Origin: Nonlabens tegetincola
GTDB lineage: Bacteria; Bacteroidota; Bacteroidia; Flavobacteriales; Flavobacteriaceae
Reading direction: 5' to 3'
Assembly: GCF_002954355.1 (NCBI RefSeq)
Contig: NZ_MQVV01000010.1
Location: 620,001-684,000, forward strand
DNA: 64,000 nt
This document shows positions 8,261-17,537 of the stretch, in pieces. Each line of letters begins with the position of its first letter. The stretch's first letter is position 1. Under the pieces are notes generated by a model that saw nothing but the letters and a program-made list of their open reading frames with translations, had not been told where the DNA came from and did no database searches. A program made the position numbers and the translations under genes.

Positions 8261-9514
8261 ATGGTATTTTTACGCTTGATTAAGGAAAGTCTGATTTTTG
8301 CGCTTAATGCTTTGCGTACTAATCTGTTAAGAGCTTTCTTGTCTTTGCTTGGGATTACCATTGGAATTTTTGCAATTATAGGTATTCTGGCAGCAGTTGA
8401 TTCACTAGAGAAAGAGATTGAAAGTGGCTTAAGCGCACTAGATATTTCTACAATCTATGTATTAAGATTTTCTTTTGGTCCAACAGAATTAGAACCATAT
8501 CAATTTGAAAACTGGCCCGACGTTAGTTATGATGAATTCCAAATGCTCGAGCGCAGTCTGCCAGATCTAGACGCCATTACCTACACGATGTTTATGTCAC
8601 CTGAAAACATCAAGTTTGAGGATAAAACAGCAACTGGTGTGAATATCATTCCAGGTACAGAATCCTTTTTTGACTTAGAAAAACTTAAACTTTCAGAAGG
8701 ACGATTTTTTAATGGTAGTGAATCCAACAGCGGTTCTCCAGTAGTAGTAATCGGTGCCGAAGTTGCCAATAGCTTATTTGGCAAAGCTAATCCTATAGGG
8801 AGAAGAGTACGGCTGTATGGGAATAAATTTACGGTTATAGGCGTACTTGAAAAGGAAGGAGCAGGAGCTAGCATAGGACCTTCCAAAGATGGTAGTGCTT
8901 ATTTACCTGTGAACTTTGTAAGAAGAATTTATGGTGATAACGATAGGACCAAAACAAGTGCCTTTATCTTGAAACCTAAAAAAGGAGCAGATCAGGATGA
9001 ATTCATCGCTATGCTAGAACAAAAACTAAGAAACTACCGAGGAATTAAACCCGATGAGTTAAGCACTTTTTTTATTAATCCACTTAAAGGATTTGCCGAC
9101 TTTATAGGCACGGTTACAAGTACACTTACTTTTATAGGTGTGATTATATCTGGATTTTCAATGCTAGTAGGTGGTTTTGGAATTGCAAACATCATGTTTG
9201 TGAGTGTTAAAGAGCGCACCAACTTAATTGGAATACAAAAGTCATTAGGAGCAAAAAGCTTTTTTATTTTGTTTCAATTTTTATTTGAATCTATTATTCT
9301 AGCCTTATTAGGCGGAGCTTTTGGTTTGTTATTCGTGTGGTTAGGAACTTTGATTGCAAGTAGTTTGACTGACGAATTTACCTTTATTCTAAGCTTGAAC
9401 AACATTTTGATAGGATGTAGTGTGAGTGCGTTTGTAGGTTTAATAGCAGGCATTATACCGGCCTTTTCTGCTGCACGTTTAGATCCTGTGGAGGCAATTA
9501 GATCTGGGATGTAA
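8261..9514 (+). CDS. MacB/FtsX-type ABC transporter permease
   Basis: A 417-residue inner-membrane protein of the MacB_PCD-FtsX architecture. It has one transmembrane segment near residues 24-45, a periplasmic domain of about 220 residues, then three transmembrane segments in the C-terminal FtsX domain (about 280-400). It ends with AARLDPVEAIRSGM, the typical family terminus. Such permeases do not move substrate through the membrane but couple cytoplasmic ATP hydrolysis to periplasmic work, for example lipoprotein or antibiotic efflux. No ATPase gene is adjacent, so the partner must be encoded elsewhere. The next gene starts 32 bp downstream. Confidence 0.88.
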   Translation: MVFLRLIKESLIFALNALRTNLLRAFLSLLGITIGIFAIIGILAAVDSLEKEIESGLSALDISTIYVLRFSFGPTELEPYQFENWPDVSYDEFQMLERSLPDLDAITYTMFMSPENIKFEDKTATGVNIIPGTESFFDLEKLKLSEGRFFNGSESNSGSPVVVIGAEVANSLFGKANPIGRRVRLYGNKFTVIGVLEKEGAGASIGPSKDGSAYLPVNFVRRIYGDNDRTKTSAFILKPKKGADQDEFIAMLEQKLRNYRGIKPDELSTFFINPLKGFADFIGTVTSTLTFIGVIISGFSMLVGGFGIANIMFVSVKERTNLIGIQKSLGAKSFFILFQFLFESIILALLGGAFGLLFVWLGTLIASSLTDEFTFILSLNNILIGCSVSAFVGLIAGIIPAFSAARLDPVEAIRSGM

Positions 9515-9546
9515 TTCCCTTTATACTTTACCTTACTTTTGTTCTA

Positions 9547-10464
9547 ATGAAAGTTTCTCAAATTGAACATAGTTTGCAGTTCTATGCAAATGGTAAATTT
9601 CTCATTACTGGGGAATATGTGGTGTTAGACGGAGTGCGTGGACTAGCAGTGCCCTTAAATTTAGGGCAACGTATTCAAATTACACCACGTACAGATCAAG
9701 CTATAATTTGGAAAAGTTTCAATGCCGATGGTGGTATTTGGTTTCACTGGCAAACTACGGTGAATTCTTGGAGTGAATCTTCAAGTGACTCAGTAACTCA
9801 AAAGCTTATAGATATACTTAAGCATGCCCAAGAGTTAGCTGGCAGCTTTATTTTGGATAAAGGTTGTGAAATAACAATGCATCTAGATTTTGATAGACAG
9901 TTTGGAATGGGTTCTAGCAGTACTTTGATTTCATTAATTGCTCAATGGTTTCAAGTTGATCCATACACATTACAATTTCAGTCTTTTGGAGGCAGTGGTT
10001 ATGATATTGCGTGCGCTACCTCAAACGGTCCCATTGTATATAGATATCATCCTGAGCAGCCTAGTTATGAATCTATAGATTTTGATCCTGATTTTAAAGA
10101 TGACTTATTTTTTGTGTACCTGAATCAAAAACAGGATAGCAGACAAAGTATCGCGAGATTTGATAAAGATTTGCTTTCAGAAAACGTTAGAATGCGTTTA
10201 AATCAAATACCAGACTTGTTAGTTTCATGCAAGGATTTAATTGAGTTTGAAAATATACTTCATGAGCATGAACAGCTTATCTCAAGACTTATTGGTCTAG
10301 AACCGGTTCAAAAGGTATTGTTTAATGATTATACCGGTGTTGTAAAATCATTAGGTGGTTGGGGTGGAGACTTTGTTCTTGCAACCGGTGATGAAGTAAA
10401 ACAAGAATATTTTAATAAGAAAGGATACGACGTTATTTATAAGTGGAAGGATATTGTATTATAA
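9547..10464 (+). CDS. GYDIA family GHMP kinase, probable phosphomevalonate kinase
   Basis: A 305-residue GHMP kinase. The N-terminus has GKFLITGEYVVLDG, the ATP loop is FGMGSSSTLISLIAQW (about residues 120-135), and GSGYDIACATSNGP (about 155-168) carries the GYDIA motif that names this flavobacterial subfamily. The genome segment already has mevalonate kinase and diphosphomevalonate decarboxylase 1.5-3.5 kb upstream, so the missing kinase step, phosphomevalonate to diphosphomevalonate, is the natural candidate. That assignment is inference from context. A bidirectional terminator follows directly. Confidence 0.75.
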   Translation: MKVSQIEHSLQFYANGKFLITGEYVVLDGVRGLAVPLNLGQRIQITPRTDQAIIWKSFNADGGIWFHWQTTVNSWSESSSDSVTQKLIDILKHAQELAGSFILDKGCEITMHLDFDRQFGMGSSSTLISLIAQWFQVDPYTLQFQSFGGSGYDIACATSNGPIVYRYHPEQPSYESIDFDPDFKDDLFFVYLNQKQDSRQSIARFDKDLLSENVRMRLNQIPDLLVSCKDLIEFENILHEHEQLISRLIGLEPVQKVLFNDYTGVVKSLGGWGGDFVLATGDEVKQEYFNKKGYDVIYKWKDIVL

Positions 10465-10484
10465 GAACTAGTATCAAGTAACAA

Positions 10485-10517
10485 AAAAAACGCCTCGATA
10501 AAATCGAGGCGTTTTTT
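10485..10517. terminator. bidirectional intrinsic terminator
   Basis: A 15-bp perfect stem built on CGCCTCGAT/ATCGAGGCG with a 3-base loop and A/T runs on both sides, between convergent genes. Confidence 0.92.
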
Positions 10518-10534
10518 ATATAAGGGTAAAAAGT

Positions 10535-12646
10535 CTAATAGAAATTCTTTCTATTGTCAACTATGTCTACTTTTTTCTTAAGTGCTTCAACTAATTTTGA
10601 GCTAGCTTGATTAGCATTTGTATCAGCTAATAATTTGGCCTGTGATGTGAAGTTTTCTAATTCTGGAGCTTCTGAAATACCAGTAAGGTTAATTACATAA
10701 ACTCCTTTTTCACCTGCTATAGGTGATGAAGTAGTACCTTTTGAAAGACCAAACGCTGTACCTACAACAACTGGTTCCTGACCAGCTCCCGGGATAGTAG
10801 GATTTTTACGATTGATTGAGGCTGCACTACGCACTGATTGACCTTGAGCCTTAGCAATAGCATTAATATCGTTGTTTGATATTTTAGCCATTATCATTTC
10901 TGCTTTCTTCTTATTACGTAGTATAGGAGTAACCGTAGCACTTGCTTCTTCACTAGACATGTTTCCTGCTTCACTTGCACGCGTTACTTTAACAATTACA
11001 ACTCCTTGTGGAGTGTCAAATTTCTCCATATCTCCAACCTCTGTTTCTTCATTGAATGCCCAACGAACAACCTCGCGATTCTTTTGAATCAATGGTAATG
11101 TTTCATCCATAGGCTTGATACTGGTTACTGGAGTAGTAGTCTTTTTAAACTCTTTAGCAGTTTCAGTAAAGTCACCAGATACTGCTGCTTGTTGAAACTT
11201 AATAGCTTCTTTTCTCATCGCTTTTGTAGTAGCTTTAGAAGGCTTAACAGCTTTTGAGATACTAGCAATTTTATAAAGATCTACAGGTGCTGCTGTATCG
11301 TCAATACGGATGATGTGGTATCCAAAACTAGACTCTGCTATTCCAATAGTTCCTTTGTCATTGTCATAAAGGAAATTTCTGAAACCTTCTGCAAAGTTTC
11401 TTGCGTTACCTGAGTAGGTTACCCAACCTATATCCTCAGCCTTAGCGATATTTGTATTTTCTTCAAAATATTCAAATTTTGAATCAAAACGTCCTTTGTT
11501 TTGACCTATTAAGTTAAAGATACTGTCAGCAACAGCTTTTGCTTCTTCTTTGGATCTTGTGATATTTGCAGCAGCTCTTTGAGCACCTTGATAAGCAACT
11601 AGTATGTGACGGTTTTGCACGCTATCCATTACAGATTTTTTGTCTTCTAATAGAGAAACCTTCATCATATCACGATCTTCATAAGGACCAAAAGTAGTGC
11701 CTAATTCTTGTGATATAATTGGTTTTACAGCAGTAGGTAAACGGCTTTCTAGCAGGTAGTCGCTAGAATAACTTTGTTCACTATACTGATTAACGTATTG
11801 TTGTACATCCTTTGCATTGTTGAATGCAGGGATTTTAGTAAAACTGTCGTTAGAACTATTGTAAACTGAGTCTGCTCTTAAACGTTTAGCTAAATCATTT
11901 TTTATAGCTTCCTTATCGCTATCGCTTGCTACATCAGCAAACAAGACCATTTGAAGATCTCTTTGTGCTTCTGTTTGAAACTCTTTAGAGTGAGATGCTA
12001 TGTATGATTCAATCTCAGATTTTGAAACTTCTACTGTGCTATCTGCGATAGTTGTGTATGGAATTTGGACATAGTTAAAACTACGCTGTTCATTTTCCAT
12101 TAAATAATCCATTCTAGCCTCTGCATTTGTACCTACAAATCCTGACTTAAGTAATTCAAAGAATTTCTCTTGCCTTAAATTTGATCGTACATCGTTTAAG
12201 TAGTTTTTCCAAGTTTGTGGATCATTTTGTAAAAAGCTTTCTTCATAAGTTTTGAAAGCTCCTTCGTTGAATGTTCCATCAGCGTTTTGAAACTGTGGAT
12301 TGCTTTCATAGAAAGAACGCACTTGATCTCTTACTTGTGCATCGGTTACCTGAATACCAGCTGCTTCCATTTGTTCTGATAGTACGGCATTGCGCACTTC
12401 AGAATTCCACACGCTATTTACAGCTTGTACAGTAGATCCACTAGGTCCCATATTACGAGACATGTTTTCTACTTTTTGTGCAAAATCTGTTTGATTGATT
12501 TCAACATCGCCCACATATCCGATTGATGTTTCTTGTTTTTGATCACTTGAAGTAAGTGCTCCTTGCACGATAAAGGCAAATAATGCCAGTGCTATTACTA
12601 ATATTAAGATCACGCCACGGCTTCTGATCTGTTGTAATATCGCCAT
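10535..12646 (-). CDS. PpiD/SurA-type peptidylprolyl isomerase, membrane-anchored chaperone
   Basis: A 703-residue protein with one N-terminal transmembrane anchor (about residues 11-31) and a large periplasmic part. A SurA-like N-terminal chaperone region (about 40-330) is followed by a parvulin domain (about 345-455) with HILVAYQG, EDIGWVTY and SSFGYHIIRID, the usual parvulin landmarks. A further C-terminal chaperone-like region follows. PpiD-type proteins help fold secreted and outer-membrane proteins at the periplasmic side of the Sec translocon. It is transcribed alone toward the terminator at 10.5 kb. Confidence 0.9.
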   Translation of the reverse strand: MAILQQIRSRGVILILVIALALFAFIVQGALTSSDQKQETSIGYVGDVEINQTDFAQKVENMSRNMGPSGSTVQAVNSVWNSEVRNAVLSEQMEAAGIQVTDAQVRDQVRSFYESNPQFQNADGTFNEGAFKTYEESFLQNDPQTWKNYLNDVRSNLRQEKFFELLKSGFVGTNAEARMDYLMENEQRSFNYVQIPYTTIADSTVEVSKSEIESYIASHSKEFQTEAQRDLQMVLFADVASDSDKEAIKNDLAKRLRADSVYNSSNDSFTKIPAFNNAKDVQQYVNQYSEQSYSSDYLLESRLPTAVKPIISQELGTTFGPYEDRDMMKVSLLEDKKSVMDSVQNRHILVAYQGAQRAAANITRSKEEAKAVADSIFNLIGQNKGRFDSKFEYFEENTNIAKAEDIGWVTYSGNARNFAEGFRNFLYDNDKGTIGIAESSFGYHIIRIDDTAAPVDLYKIASISKAVKPSKATTKAMRKEAIKFQQAAVSGDFTETAKEFKKTTTPVTSIKPMDETLPLIQKNREVVRWAFNEETEVGDMEKFDTPQGVVIVKVTRASEAGNMSSEEASATVTPILRNKKKAEMIMAKISNNDINAIAKAQGQSVRSAASINRKNPTIPGAGQEPVVVGTAFGLSKGTTSSPIAGEKGVYVINLTGISEAPELENFTSQAKLLADTNANQASSKLVEALKKKVDIVDNRKNFY

Positions 12647-12779
12647 TGTTCTTTAACTTTTTGTAATGAGGGCGAAAATAAGGTTTTCCCTGAAATTATG
12701 AAATAGAAAACGTATGCTATCTCAGTCGTTTTTAATACAAACTATTAAAGTATTGTTTTATGGTGAGGTTGTTAGGTGC

Positions 12780-12793
12780 GCTTTCGCGAAAGC
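12780..12793. repeat. palindrome GCTTTCGCGAAAGC, copy 4
   Basis: Intergenic, between the CorC-like and PpiD-like genes. The 16-bp form is 12779-12794. There is no T-run after it, so it is not a typical terminator. Confidence 0.95.
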
Positions 12794-12853
12794 GTAATTA
12801 CTAAAAGAAAGTTTTTTAACTAAAATGTTAGCAGTAGTTGACTAGTTTTTCTG

Positions 12854-14125
12854 CTATTCTGAATCGCCTACTTCTAGATGAACCAAATCAATTTTATTAT
12901 CTGATTTTTCCAAAATGGTAAAAGTGAAATGATCTATGGTTACATGATCTCCTTCTTCCGGTATTCCTTCTGTGGTGTTAACTATAAGTCCACCAATAGT
13001 CTCGTACTGCTCACTTTCTGGTAAATCTAATTTGTAGTTTTCATTAACTTGATCTACCTCTAATCTAGCACTTAGTTTAAAGGAGTTTTCGGTAAGTTGT
13101 GTGTCTATTAATGAATCGGTATCGTGCTCGTCTTCAATTTCACCAAATAGTTCTTCTACAATATCTTCTACTGTTATCAATCCACTTGTTCCACCATACT
13201 CATCTATAACGATCGCAATACTTTTATGTCTTTTAATCAACGTGTTGAGTACGTCCTTTGCCAGCATAGTTTCTGGGACGTTGACAACTTTACGTAACAC
13301 TTGGTCAATGGAATCTGGTGATTTAAAGAGGTCAAAGCTGTGAACATATCCTGTGATATTATCAATAGTGTCTTCGTGGATTAATACTTTAGAAAGTCCG
13401 GTAGAAACAAATTTTTTATTGAGTTCTTTGATACTGGTGTCCTTGTGGACGGCAATCATTTCGGTACGTGGTACCATAACTTCACGGGCCTTTAGATCTC
13501 CAAAATCTAATGCGTTTTGAAATATTTGTATTTCAGAATCTACTTCTTCTTGTTCTTGAGCGCTTTCCATTTGCTCAGTAATGTAATTCCCTAGCTCAAT
13601 TTTTGAGAAGGAAAGTTGTAATTGATCGCCATTTGACTTAAAAAAGGTTTTTAAAAAAAAGTCTGAAATTTGTATGCAAAACCATGAAATAGGCCAGAAA
13701 ATCAAATAAAACAAATAGGCTGGTACACAAAAGAATTTGAGTAGCTCGTTGCTGTAAATTTGAAAAAATACTTTGGGTAAAAATTCAGCTGTTAATAGGA
13801 TTACTATAGTCGATATCACAGTTTGTAGCAACAAACCTTGAAATCCTGTTGAAAGAGCAGGATACCATTGAGCAATTTGATCAAGAATTAAATCACCTGT
13901 AAGCATACTATATACTACTAGGGCAATGCTATTGCCTATAAGCATGGTGATTATAAACTTAGAAGGCTGTGCGGTTAGATTGCGTAATACTCGTCCTAAA
14001 AAATCCTCTTGACGTTTTTCAAGTTCAATATGGATTTTGTTGGACGATACATAAGCGATCTCCATTCCAGAGAAAAAAGCACTGAGAAGGAGCATGCTTA
14101 CTATGAGCACTATAGAGCTGATCAT
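12854..14125 (-). CDS. CNNM/CorC/HlyC family membrane protein
   Basis: A 423-residue protein. The N-terminal DUF21/CNNM domain has about four transmembrane segments (residues 1-165). Two CBS motifs follow (about 205-330), with VMVPRTEMIAVHKD and GTSGLITVEDIVEELFGEI. A CorC_HlyC domain closes the protein (about 340-420). Family members are linked to divalent-cation (Mg2+/Co2+) transport; the old name hemolysin is not informative. GldE of the gliding machinery belongs to the same family, but its usual neighbours (mutY, ssb, gldD) are absent. It is the last gene of a minus-strand run with a small membrane protein and lptC. Confidence 0.88.
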   Translation of the reverse strand: MISSIVLIVSMLLLSAFFSGMEIAYVSSNKIHIELEKRQEDFLGRVLRNLTAQPSKFIITMLIGNSIALVVYSMLTGDLILDQIAQWYPALSTGFQGLLLQTVISTIVILLTAEFLPKVFFQIYSNELLKFFCVPAYLFYLIFWPISWFCIQISDFFLKTFFKSNGDQLQLSFSKIELGNYITEQMESAQEQEEVDSEIQIFQNALDFGDLKAREVMVPRTEMIAVHKDTSIKELNKKFVSTGLSKVLIHEDTIDNITGYVHSFDLFKSPDSIDQVLRKVVNVPETMLAKDVLNTLIKRHKSIAIVIDEYGGTSGLITVEDIVEELFGEIEDEHDTDSLIDTQLTENSFKLSARLEVDQVNENYKLDLPESEQYETIGGLIVNTTEGIPEEGDHVTIDHFTFTILEKSDNKIDLVHLEVGDSE

Positions 14126-14127
14126 AT

Positions 14128-14319
14128 TTACTTATTGCGATCGTCAAATCTACGAATAAATCGCCTGCGGAAGAAAAACATAAACAGGGCTACCGCTGCC
14201 ATAAAAAGCATGAGGTAGGCACGGCTGCGTTCTACATTCCATTCTGTAATTGCTGTTATTAAACAAACGATAGCAAAGATTAAATAGATGTAAACGGAAT
14301 ATTTAAGTAGTTTTTTCAT
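14128..14319 (-). CDS. small two-span membrane protein
   Basis: A 63-residue protein with two hydrophobic segments (about 7-27 and 33-50) and a very basic tail, FFFRRRFIRRFDDRNK. It sits 2 bp after the lptC stop and 2 bp before the CorC-like gene, in a tightly packed operon, which supports it being real. I do not recognise a family. The basic C-terminus should remain in the cytoplasm by the positive-inside rule. Confidence 0.7.
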   Translation of the reverse strand: MKKLLKYSVYIYLIFAIVCLITAITEWNVERSRAYLMLFMAAVALFMFFFRRRFIRRFDDRNK

Positions 14320-14321
14320 AA

Positions 14322-14906
14322 TTATTGATTTGATATGAACGTGTCGTTAGGATTACGTGCATTTACTTTTTTAAGATCTTCACTAGCATCTAGCATGGTC
14401 GCCGATGTGTTCCCTAAATTAGACGCATCACTGTTTTTCACTAGTCTTGTTTCCCAAGGCTCGTGAGTAAAAACCCATTTATTTTTTTGATCCCAGTATA
14501 ACTGGTCACCATTAAAGGTATTACCGTCATGAGTGATTATCGTAACATCGCCTTGCATGTCAATCATATCAGTTATGTCGTAAAGATAGGCCTTGTTTGC
14601 GGTTATGGTAGTAACCTGTTGCTGGTTGTTAGTATACTCATACACTTTAACCTCTACACCATTTGGGAATTCTGTAAAGGGGAAGGAGTCGTTTGAATAA
14701 TCGTAGGCAACGGGACCAGCAATGCTCAATTTTAATCGAGTACTGTCCGTATGTTTAATGACCATGTTTGTTACCTCACCTATAGGCGAGTTGGTGCTAG
14801 TTTCCATTTTACGCACCTGTTTGAGATTATCCTCACAAGAAACCAAAAAAGCAATCACGACAATTGTCGTGATTGCTTTAAAATATATGTTTCGTTTTAT
14901 ACTCAT
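14322..14906 (-). CDS. lptC: LPS export periplasmic protein LptC
   Basis: A 194-residue protein with an N-terminal signal and lipobox (FLVSCEDN, Cys at about 24), followed by an all-beta region with NSPIGEVTNMVIKHTDS and ANKAYLYDITDMIDMQGDV, the LptC/OstA-like beta-jellyroll pattern. It links the LptBFG ABC transporter to LptA in moving lipopolysaccharide across the periplasm. Many flavobacterial LptC proteins are annotated as lipoproteins. Its start overlaps the stop of the TPR protein gene by one base (TAATG), so translation is probably coupled. Confidence 0.85.
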   Translation of the reverse strand: MSIKRNIYFKAITTIVVIAFLVSCEDNLKQVRKMETSTNSPIGEVTNMVIKHTDSTRLKLSIAGPVAYDYSNDSFPFTEFPNGVEVKVYEYTNNQQQVTTITANKAYLYDITDMIDMQGDVTIITHDGNTFNGDQLYWDQKNKWVFTHEPWETRLVKNSDASNLGNTSATMLDASEDLKKVNARNPNDTFISNQ

Positions 14907-16261
14907 TAAGGAGTAGGTACGGTTACTGATTCACCTACCCAACAGCTGAAGGTGATTCTCTTACCTGCCATACCAGCTAAGAATATATCTTGATTGCTAG
15001 GAGCAACACCGTTGTAACTAGCTGCTGCTTTGGCAGCAGTAGATCTTAAAGTAGGGTCTACACTAGCTGCTTTGTTTGCATATCTTGCTGCAATCCAGTT
15101 AACAGCTCTTTTTTCAAAAGGAGTGTTACCACAGCTGTTTGTACTTTGCGCTACCATACCTGCGATTCTTAAGAATGGTAATCCAAATGATGGTTTTGCT
15201 TGATTAGCAAGAATATATTCTCTTTTTGCTTTACCAAAAGAACCTTGCTTTCTTAAAAGTTCAGCTTTTTTGTAGTGAATATTTGCTACATATTTCTGGT
15301 CGATCCCTAGTGAAAGAGCTTCATCCCAGTACTTCAGTTTTTCAGCATTAGTTTTTGCGATGTTACCTAAACCATATGCAGTCATTGCACTAGGTTGTAA
15401 CTCGTGTAAAGCTTTTACAGAATTTACATATAAATCACTTTCTGTACAATCTTTCTTTTGTAACCTTCCAAGTACATTCTTTAACCAAGACATGTTTGAT
15501 TTGTTTGCATCAAAATCTTTTGAGTAAAGTGGGATTAAGTTATCACAGTCTGCAAGACTTCCAATAGTACCATTTACACTTTTCATTACGATACCATAGT
15601 TTTTCAAGTTTTTTTCTTGATTTTCTATGTTTTTCTTTTCGTCCTCTGTAATTGTTCCTTCTGCTTCCTTGTCTAATAGTTCAGATACTATCTTACTTCT
15701 CTCATTAGAAACATTGTCTAAATGTTCTGTTAGTGCATCGTAAACATTAAAAAGGTCTTCAAGGTTAAGAGCGTTTGCCTTATATTCCTTTTCAGCAAGT
15801 TTGAAATAGGTTATCAATCCATTAGGATCTGTAAAGTCTTCCTTTCCACTTGTAAAGGTTTCATTTAAATAGTTAAATTGATCAGACTGAGTACCTTGTT
15901 TGTACTTGTACATTACTCGACCTAGTTCAACTTTTTTCTTAGTAACGTTAATTTTATCGGCATACTTGTTAATTTGAGTTTCAAGCATGTTCATTAAACC
16001 TTTAACGTTCTCGTTTTGATCACCGATTTTTTTCTTCAATCTGTGCTCGTATATTCTTTCACCGTATTGATAAATAGCAGGGCTGGCATCTGGACAGTTC
16101 TGTACTAGCTGACCTAATTGCTTGTATGCTTCATCATAATTTTTTGCTTTAGCGTTTTCGGCATAGATGCTAAGCATCGTGTTGCAGTCTCCTGATTGCG
16201 CTTTCGCGAAAGCGAATCCCAAAACAACTAAGCTGAATAAAATGGTGTTTTTAAGTTTCAT
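14906..16261 (-). CDS. exported TPR-repeat protein
   Basis: A 451-residue protein with a signal peptide (residues 1-22) whose cleavage site is AFAKA followed by Q, encoded by a copy of the 14-bp palindrome. The mature part is helical and rich in Lys, Ala and Asn, with TPR-like units near residues 24-60 and 295-370. It lies between an outer-membrane barrel gene and lptC, which suggests an envelope role, perhaps as a scaffold in outer-membrane assembly. No enzymatic motif is visible, and its function is not known to me. Confidence 0.75.
   Translation of the reverse strand: MKLKNTILFSLVVLGFAFAKAQSGDCNTMLSIYAENAKAKNYDEAYKQLGQLVQNCPDASPAIYQYGERIYEHRLKKKIGDQNENVKGLMNMLETQINKYADKINVTKKKVELGRVMYKYKQGTQSDQFNYLNETFTSGKEDFTDPNGLITYFKLAEKEYKANALNLEDLFNVYDALTEHLDNVSNERSKIVSELLDKEAEGTITEDEKKNIENQEKNLKNYGIVMKSVNGTIGSLADCDNLIPLYSKDFDANKSNMSWLKNVLGRLQKKDCTESDLYVNSVKALHELQPSAMTAYGLGNIAKTNAEKLKYWDEALSLGIDQKYVANIHYKKAELLRKQGSFGKAKREYILANQAKPSFGLPFLRIAGMVAQSTNSCGNTPFEKRAVNWIAARYANKAASVDPTLRSTAAKAAASYNGVAPSNQDIFLAGMAGKRITFSCWVGESVTVPTP
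16200..16213. repeat. palindrome GCTTTCGCGAAAGC, copy 5
   Basis: Encodes the AFAKA of the TPR protein signal-peptidase site. The 16-bp form is 16199-16214. Confidence 0.95.
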
Positions 16262-16280
16262 AATTTTTATTGTTCTAATC

Positions 16281-17537
16281 TTAATTGTACTTTCTTTTAA
16301 TAAACCAACGATCGTTTAACGATAAACTAATTGATAAGCTGGCAAATGTTTCTTTTATAAGACCGGCATTTTCTGTTCCTCTCTGTCCTAATTCAAGTCC
16401 AATATTTGCATTTGAAAAAGAGCGATTGCCTCCTATAGGTAAACCCATTCCAAAAGATATGCCAAACTCGTTGATGTCCTCATTATTAAGAACAAGACCT
16501 GTTTCTTCAAAACGAGCTCCAAATCTATAAGTAACACGTTGCCAGTAACTTGTTAAACTATTGAAGTTTGGTATGTAATAACCACCTGCTCTTAAGGAGA
16601 TGGCATCTTTGAATGAACTGTTATTTGGGCTGAAGCTGCGATTAGATAAGCTGCTCTCACCTCGCATAGAAAACTCTCCACCAATCATCCAACTGCGTAA
16701 TTTCCCATAATTCAATCCTACAGTTAATTCAGAAGGAAGTGTAAGGTCTTCCTCATTTTCCTGTGGATCGCGAGCGTTAAATAAACTTTCTCCTGTTCCT
16801 GGGGTAAATGAAAAATTAGCAAGCACCGATGTGCTTTTTGCTACTAATTTGCTCTCTGGACTGTAAACGATACTTGCCTGCAAGCTGTGTTCATCGCCAA
16901 TGTTTTTTTCATAGTGTAAGGCTAAATTGTAGCTTAATCCACTAAAGTCGGTTTCGTTTGTCTCATTAGAGCCAAACTGGACTTGATTTGTAAGTACACT
17001 TGAGCTGTTTGTTTCTTGACCAAAATTATACCTTAACTCTGCACCAATACTTAAATTCTTTGTAAGCTCATGTCCAACTCCAAAGTAAGCTCTGGTAATG
17101 CTTCCTTCACCTGTGAAGTTGTAATACTCCGTATCAGTTAGGTCTCCGATGGTATATCCAACGGATTTAAAGGGAACTAATCCAAATCCTATTCCTGTTT
17201 TTGCATTGTTTCCTAGAGGTATACTTACATTCAAGTATTCTAAAGATGTAGAATCATAAGTGTCATTTTCACTTTCTGTTGATGCCCACGTCTCGGTGTG
17301 TAATAAACCTACGCTATAGTTAATTAGTTTTATTTTACCATAGGTGGCTGGGTTGTTCAAGGTAGTATGAATACTGTCCAAGTGAGTGCGTAGTCCACCC
17401 ATGCTTCGGTTTTCAATTGTTCCTTTAAAGGTTTGTTGGCCTAATCCAAAAAATGAATATGGCGATGAAGTACGAGATTGACCTAGCGCACAATTGATGC
17501 TTAATACTGTAATCACGAAGATGATACTTCTAATCAT
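16281..17537 (-). CDS. outer-membrane beta-barrel protein (FadL/OMPP1-like)
   Basis: A 418-residue protein with a signal peptide ending near CALGQ (residue 20) and then SSPYSFFGLGQ and RSMGGLRT, a start typical of flavobacterial FadL/PorV-like barrels. The rest alternates aromatic and polar residues as in amphipathic beta strands. It may be a hydrophobic-compound porin, but the substrate cannot be read. The gene overlaps the end of coaX by 8 bp and is followed 19 bp later by the TPR protein gene, in an apparent operon running from coaX to the CorC-like gene. Confidence 0.75.
   Translation of the reverse strand: MIRSIIFVITVLSINCALGQSRTSSPYSFFGLGQQTFKGTIENRSMGGLRTHLDSIHTTLNNPATYGKIKLINYSVGLLHTETWASTESENDTYDSTSLEYLNVSIPLGNNAKTGIGFGLVPFKSVGYTIGDLTDTEYYNFTGEGSITRAYFGVGHELTKNLSIGAELRYNFGQETNSSSVLTNQVQFGSNETNETDFSGLSYNLALHYEKNIGDEHSLQASIVYSPESKLVAKSTSVLANFSFTPGTGESLFNARDPQENEEDLTLPSELTVGLNYGKLRSWMIGGEFSMRGESSLSNRSFSPNNSSFKDAISLRAGGYYIPNFNSLTSYWQRVTYRFGARFEETGLVLNNEDINEFGISFGMGLPIGGNRSFSNANIGLELGQRGTENAGLIKETFASLSISLSLNDRWFIKRKYN

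Noticed and set aside
12854-14125. The CorC-like gene as gldE
   Set aside because: GldE belongs to this family, but the usual gldE neighbours are missing and the surrounding operon concerns the envelope and LptC.
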